Positions 7,977 through 11,442 of a stretch of 11,442 nt of DNA are shown here, one piece after another (position 1 is the first letter of the stretch; each line of letters begins with the position of its first letter). The stretch covers positions 1 to 11,442 of the forward strand of contig PJAB01001924.1 of the NCBI GenBank assembly GCA_002887195.1, in the 5' to 3' direction. The notes under the pieces are model-generated. The model was given only the letters and a program-made list of their open reading frames with translations, had not been told where the DNA came from and did no database searches. The DNA comes from Chrysochromulina parva. Lineage: Eukaryota > Haptophyta > Prymnesiales > Chrysochromulinaceae. The translations under genes were made by a program, and so were the position numbers.

Positions 7977-8126
7977 ATGCCCGACAAGACCGGCGCAATG
8001 ATCCTATCGACCCTGATGATGCTGGCCGTGGCCTCCGCCCTTTCCGCGTCCACGCCGCAGCGAAATCTAAGTTCGTGTTGTAGTTGCGACGAACGCATCA
8101 GGGAAGCAGGCGAGCGCATGGGGTAG
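7977..8126 (+). CDS. Small ORF with hydrophobic leader, 49 aa
   Basis: ATG 7977 to TAG 8124-8126. After MPDKTG comes a hydrophobic stretch AMILSTLMMLAVASALSAS, then STPQRNLSSCCSCDERIREAGERMG. It looks like a signal peptide followed by a short Cys-containing tail. It begins 14 nt after the sulfotransferase 2 stop. The frame stays open back to about 7935, overlapping the end of that gene, so it may instead be a frameshifted or alternatively spliced C-terminus, or the first exon of the next gene. No family is recognised. Confidence 0.35.
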   Translation: MPDKTGAMILSTLMMLAVASALSASTPQRNLSSCCSCDERIREAGERMG

Positions 8127-8393
8127 GGCCGGGCCACGGCTGCAGTGGGCCAACCTCTATACCCGAACCTCTAAACACTTGCGCGGGCAGGCTGACTGTG
8201 AGCAACTCCATAAGCTCGAAAGAAGGAGTGTGCTGTGGAGGAGCTTTCCGCATCCGCAAGTGTTGCTGCCTGAGCGTACCTGAGCGTGTTCGTGAGCACC
8301 TTGCGCACGTCTCTAGCCTCTCCGGGTAAGTACGGGCTTGCTTGTTAGGGCTTGCGGGTGTGTGTCTGGTCGAGTGGGCGTAATAAAAAAAGA
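8127..8393. other. Intergenic / 5' leader region
   Basis: No firm coding frame. It contains the inverted decamer aacacttgcg (8174-8183) with cgcaagtgtt (8255-8264), the repeated heptamer 'tgagcgt' near 8271 and 8281, and a textbook 5' splice site CCGG|GTAAGTACG at 8326. That site suggests an upstream non-coding or short coding exon of the next gene; its acceptor was not identified. Confidence 0.45.
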
Positions 8394-9649
8394 ATGCATG
8401 TGCCCCCTCAAAAGAAAGACATTGCGGAATTAGAAAATTGGAGTCAAACAACAGAGTCGGAACATAGCGCTCGTTGCGCTCCCTTCCTTGAGGAAATGGA
8501 CGCCGGATCACGGGATGTGTTTGAGCTACGAGCTGACCGTGAGGAAGTTCATGCACGGTCCACAAGGCGGCCAGCCACTGCTCCTCCCAGGGTACAAGCC
8601 TCGGCCTTTACGAGCGTCGTGGAGCCACCTACTCTACCGTGTGTCCATGAGGAAGTTCAAGTTCAAGTTCCCGTTCTTTCCGACGCTGAGCGTTTGGCAA
8701 CCGTCCAGCAATATCATCGTGTTGCATTGAAGGAGCAGATGCAACGCGTGGCCGGTGATCGTAAACCATGCAGCTTGCGGCCACGCGTCCGTATCTGGGA
8801 GCAGGAGCTTGCGGCAGTGCGCATCAGGCTAGGCCGTGCTGAGACGCCTGCAAAACGGCTTGCCGCTTGGCAAGCCGTCGAACAGAGATTCGCATGCTGC
8901 ACAAAGGGCCGGCAGCCAGTGGCGCATGCCCCAGAGCTTGTGGTTGCGGTTGATCGTCCTCCACAAGCCCGTCACCGCCCGCCGCCTGGTGTCCTGCCTG
9001 CCCAGCCAGCTTCCGATGCATCTACCCACAGGCAGCCTCCGACAGCTTCTTGCGTACGAGCCCCAAAGAGCCTGTATGGGCCGTGCGAGCGGTCGGAGAA
9101 CTCGTCTCCGACGCGAGCGAGCCATCAGTCCCCATCAAGGCCGAGTCGAGGCATGCGCACCCCAATCCGTGGTGGTTTCAACTCGGCTCGCGTCGCCCCT
9201 AGTCTCGGTAGCTCTACTGGTGCAACTGGTACCATCCCTCGCCGTGCATGCAAGTGCTCACCACGACGCCCCGCCACTTCCCCACAGGTACCATGGGACA
9301 GCACCCGCTCTCGGCGTCGGGTGCGCTGGCGAAGGCTCGCGCAAATTCAGATGCTCGCGAGCGTCAGCGAGCGTCCGAGAGGGCGATGGAGTCAGCAATG
9401 GAGGATGTATCTGCCACCCTAGAGCACATGAAGAAGGAGCAAGCGCGATGGGATCACGTGGTGGCTGAGATTCGCGCGGCACCGAGGACGGCAGGCGTGC
9501 TGTCGACTGGTGACGAGGACACGCTGGTTTGGAATGCATTTGGGATCGTCTCCTCTCGGCTAGATGCTCATAGCAGGACTGTCATTTATCCGTATTCTCA
9601 GGAAGTGTACTTCGGGTCTTCGCGGCAAGGGACCCTCGCATATATATGA
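8394..9649 (+). CDS. Hypothetical protein with charged helical region (2 exons)
   Basis: Model: 8394-9207 joined to 9288-9649, 391 residues. The first ATG in frame is 8394; ATG 8496 (GAAATGGAC context) is an alternative. Residues about 105-165 (SDAERLATVQQYHRVALKEQ..., WEQELAAVRIRLGRAE) look helical. Residues 190-270 are Pro/Ser/Arg-rich and probably disordered. In exon 2, residues 284-336 form a Lys/Arg/Glu-rich stretch (ALAKARANSDARERQRASER...) that may be a coiled coil. The tail ends EVYFGSSRQGTLAYI. It might be a structural or cytoskeletal protein, but I recognise no family. The first exon has several Cys and unusual composition, so its frame is less sure than exon 2. It converges on the minus-strand gene at 10253. 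Confidence 0.5.
8855..8878. repeat. Perfect 10-bp hairpin inside the coding region
   Basis: acggcttgcc (8855-8864) is followed by the gctt loop and ggcaagccgt (8869-8878), a perfect stem with a 4-nt loop. It encodes KRLAAWQAV in the hypothetical protein frame. It may be chance within GC-rich sequence. Confidence 0.8.
9208..9287 (+). other. Probable intron (GT-AG, 80 nt)
   Basis: The acceptor CCACTTCCCCACAG|GTACC at 9287 is strong, with a branch-like 'gctcac' about 30 nt upstream. Three phase-1 donors are compatible: GTAGCT at 9208, GTGCAA at 9220 and GTACCA at 9229. The first is chosen because its length matches the other introns. Each choice joins the same downstream frame. Confidence 0.55.
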
Positions 9650-10252
9650 ATCCCTCACCCTTCTAGGAAATGAACTCGTATGGTATGTGCCTTGAGACGG
9701 TTGTTGGGAGTTGTCTGATTGAGGCATTGAGAGATGTTGAGAGCGGAGTCAGAATCTGAAAGTGACTTACAAAGTGAAACTCATCGCGGCCGCCATCGGT
9801 ATCGTCACCATCACATGGCATGTTGCGGTACTATATCGTATAGACCTTTCGAGATGAGTTGTCCGCGCTCCGCGCGCCTCCCCCGGCCCCCGAGCCCCGT
9901 CGAGACATGAGAGAGACCTGTCTCCACCTCAGTCCTCCGCTCACCACCTCCAGGAGTCCTGTGTGAGTGAACACTGAACTGTCGAACGGAAGCCTCGAAC
10001 ACGGACCTCGAACGGATCTAGAGAGTACAGTAGAGTGTGTTCTCGAGAGAGCCAAGAAGAGCCAAAGTACACCGAGTTTGACAAGACCAAGAGCAACGCA
10101 AGAGTCGCCCAACTTTTTAAGGATCCCTAATAGCGCAGCCGAAACGCTGGAACTCAAAAGTGTGTAGCTCGACATGTATACTCGAGCATGTTAGCGACAT
10201 GTACTCGAGCATATTAACGTAAGCTCGACTCTGAGAGAAAGGTACTCTACTG
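9650..10252. other. Convergent intergenic region
   Basis: It lies between the 3' ends of two converging genes. No supported gene. A 114-codon minus frame at 9831-10175 starts in a repeat and lacks coding character. Contents: three 'tcgaac' units spaced about 15 nt apart at 9978-10015, AG-rich stretches at 10018-10065, and the direct repeat listed at 10170-10221. It probably holds both 3' UTRs. Confidence 0.5.
10170..10221. repeat. Tandem imperfect direct repeat of about 25 nt
   Basis: Two adjacent copies begin 'cgacatgt' at 10170 and 10195, each followed by 'actcgagcat' (one has an extra 'at') and 'gttagcg' or 'attaacg'. Each copy contains palindromic acatgt and ctcgag. gctcga/tcgagc arms around 10168-10186 could form a small hairpin. 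Function unknown. Confidence 0.7.
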
Positions 10253-11442
10253 TCAACTGTCGAGCTGCGTCTCCGCGACGATGAAGCGCTCAGCACGGCG
10301 CGCGTCGCCCGAGCCGCGGCGCTGCTGCACGCCGGCTGGGCGCTGCGGCACAAAGGCGCGGGCGGACAGCCCGGGTCCCCAATTGGTGGGCACATTGAAG
10401 GCCGCAGGCGGGGGCGCCATGTCGAGAGCGCAGTCAGCATCGCTGCCGGGGGAGCGCTCGACATGGCGCTCGAGGCCGCTGCAAAGACGGCTGCCAAGGC
10501 TACCGTCGAAATCACCAGCCGGGGACAGCCCCACGCCGCCCTCACCCTCGAGCACCTGTGAGCCCACGAGGTTCTCCCCTGCGGCATCCTCTGGAGTAGC
10601 TTCGCTCAGAGGGGTCTCCGGAGGGACCAGCAGGCCCCGAGGCAGGAACACCTGTGGGGCCGCTGGCGCCGGCGCCGACCGTTGGCTCGTGTCAGCCGAC
10701 GGAACACCGCGCTGATAACGAAGGTTGTGGCGCAAGTTGAAGGGCTCGGGGGTGGCCTGCGGCGTTGTCGCAGCGTCGGCGTCGGCGTCGGTGTCGTCGT
10801 CGGCGGCGGCAGTGGAAGTGGCGGCGGAGGCGGCGGCAGTGGCGGGCACGGGAGTGGCGGCGGCAGCAGATGCAGACGCACTGGCGGCAGCCCCAGTGGC
10901 CGAAGAGCTCATGGCAGCGGCAGCGGGGCGGTCAGCGATGGGGCGTTTCCCGAGCACACTGATAGGGGTAGGGGTAGGGTTAGGGGTAGGGTTAGGGTTA
11001 GGGTTAGCGATGGGGCGTTTCCCGAGCACATTGAGCGATGGTGGGCGCTCTGCGACAGTGCGCTGGTGCTGGGGGGCGGCGTTCTCCCCAGGGCCTGGGT
11101 CGACCATGAGCCTCGGATCCGTGCGCCACGTCGCGCCAGCAGGCGGGCGGCCAGGCGGTGCTGGCGAGTGGTCTCCAAAGAGATCCTTATCGTCGTCGTC
11201 GTCACGGCGGACGCTGACGTGCCTCTGCTGCATCGTCTCACCTACGTCCATCGCCACCGTCACCTCTCCGCCGCCCTGGCCGCTTCGACTGACCACGCCT
11301 GCCACGCCGCCTATACCACCCATCCCTGCTACCCCGCGAGCCGCTTCGGCGTCGAGGGCGGGCATGGTGCCCGCGACGACGCCTGACTGGCTGTACGTAG
11401 GGCCGTCCCCTCCGCCCCCCCCTCCGCCCCCCCCTCCGCCCC
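10253..11442 (-). CDS. Low-complexity Ala/Pro/Ser/Asp-rich hypothetical protein, 5' end beyond the window
   Basis: The minus frame is open from the right edge to TGA at 10253-10255. The first ATG in the window is 11365 (370 residues), but the frame continues upstream without a stop through a poly-glycine stretch to the edge, so the true start may lie outside. Counting from ATG 11365: an acidic run RRDDDDDKDLFGD (53-65); LNVLGKRPIAN (111-121) and ISVLGKRPIAD (135-145) flanking seven NP/TP dipeptides; Ala/Ser-rich 147-188; an Asp/Ala run DDDTDADADA (189-198). A more complex C-terminal part (205-370) includes FNLRHNLRYQRG and SGDARRAERFIVAETQLDS. It is probably disordered, and the repeated KRP basic patches could be nuclear signals (inference). 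No family is recognised. The C-terminal third argues that it is a real gene. Confidence 0.6.
   Translation of the reverse strand, partial: GGGGGGGGGGGDGPTYSQSGVVAGTMPALDAEAARGVAGMGGIGGVAGVVSRSGQGGGEVTVAMDVGETMQQRHVSVRRDDDDDKDLFGDHSPAPPGRPPAGATWRTDPRLMVDPGPGENAAPQHQRTVAERPPSLNVLGKRPIANPNPNPTPNPTPTPISVLGKRPIADRPAAAAMSSSATGAAASASASAAAATPVPATAAASAATSTAAADDDTDADADAATTPQATPEPFNLRHNLRYQRGVPSADTSQRSAPAPAAPQVFLPRGLLVPPETPLSEATPEDAAGENLVGSQVLEGEGGVGLSPAGDFDGSLGSRLCSGLERHVERSPGSDADCALDMAPPPAAFNVPTNWGPGLSARAFVPQRPAGVQQRRGSGDARRAERFIVAETQLDS
10931..11034. repeat. Telomere-type hexamer insert flanked by 32-nt direct repeats
   Basis: Seven hexamers occupy 10963-11004 on the plus strand: TAGGGG twice, TAGGGT, TAGGGG, then TAGGGT three times. 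The flanks 10931-10962 and 11003-11034 match at 30 of 32 positions, spaced exactly 72 nt apart, and share the 25-nt identical core 10934-10958 / 11006-11030. The hexamers read as NP or TP dipeptides on the minus strand, so the frame is kept. Confidence 0.9.
11407..11442. repeat. 12-nt C-rich minisatellite (three units, continues off the edge)
   Basis: A period of 12 is set by TCCG at 11411, 11423 and 11435 within runs of C. On the minus strand it reads GGC GGA GGG GGG, poly-glycine, in frame with the adjacent gene. Confidence 0.85.

Noticed and set aside
8098..8565. 155-codon minus-strand frame
   Set aside because: No motif, patchy composition, and it crosses the inverted repeat and the start of the plus-strand gene.
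9831..10175. 114-codon minus-strand frame with hydrophobic stretches
   Set aside because: It starts inside the tandem direct repeat, lacks GC-rich third positions and recognisable motifs, and lies in the shared 3' region.
10682..11386. 234-codon plus-strand frame rich in Gly/Arg/Ser
   Set aside because: Complement of the low-complexity minus-strand gene; composition follows from its Ala/Pro codons.

Overview
The window looks like nuclear DNA from a GC-rich, intron-poor unicellular eukaryote, probably a microalga. Four reading frames join cleanly at short GT-AG introns of 80-125 nt. The recognisable products are eukaryotic in type: EF-hand Ca2+ binding, a triose-phosphate/nucleotide-sugar-type transporter, and Golgi-type sulfotransferases. 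There are no Shine-Dalgarno-led operons. Seven telomere-type hexamers (TAGGGT/TAGGGG) lie inside one coding region, which suggests a lineage with TTAGGG telomeres, such as a haptophyte or stramenopile. This is an inference from composition and gene content; no taxon-specific gene fixes it.

Layout, left to right. (1) 1-1029, minus: an EF-hand protein with two Ca2+ loops and a poly-proline tail that runs off the left edge. (2) 1312-2093, minus: a two-exon gene of unknown function with a signal peptide followed by Trp-Phe, resembling leaders for secretion or for complex plastids. (3) A 132-bp divergent promoter region leads to 2226-3380, plus: a single-exon transporter of the TPT/SLC35 type with a basic Ser/Pro tail. 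A nested hairpin starts at its stop codon. (4) A non-coding stretch holds a 17-nt perfect AT-rich inverted repeat. (5) 3905-5379, plus: a two-exon sulfotransferase-like gene with an uncertain N-terminus. (6) 5922-7962, plus: a second, different sulfotransferase-like gene with a signal peptide, a Cys-rich PAN/apple-like segment and three exons; the last splice does not fit a GT donor. A 49-codon ORF with a hydrophobic leader follows at once. (7) 8394-9649, plus: a two-exon gene of unknown function with a charged helical segment. (8) 10253-11442, minus: a low-complexity Ala/Pro/Ser/Asp-rich protein, open past the right edge, containing the telomeric-hexamer insert between two copies of a 32-nt repeat.

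How the genes may work together: the transporter and the two sulfotransferases stand next to each other on one strand. A plausible but unproven reading is Golgi supply of an activated substrate (nucleotide sugar or PAPS) plus sulfation of polysaccharide or glycoprotein. The other genes have no evident link to this. No rRNA, tRNA, CRISPR array or complete transposon was recognised. Exon boundaries were derived by eye from frame continuity and splice consensus and have no transcript support.
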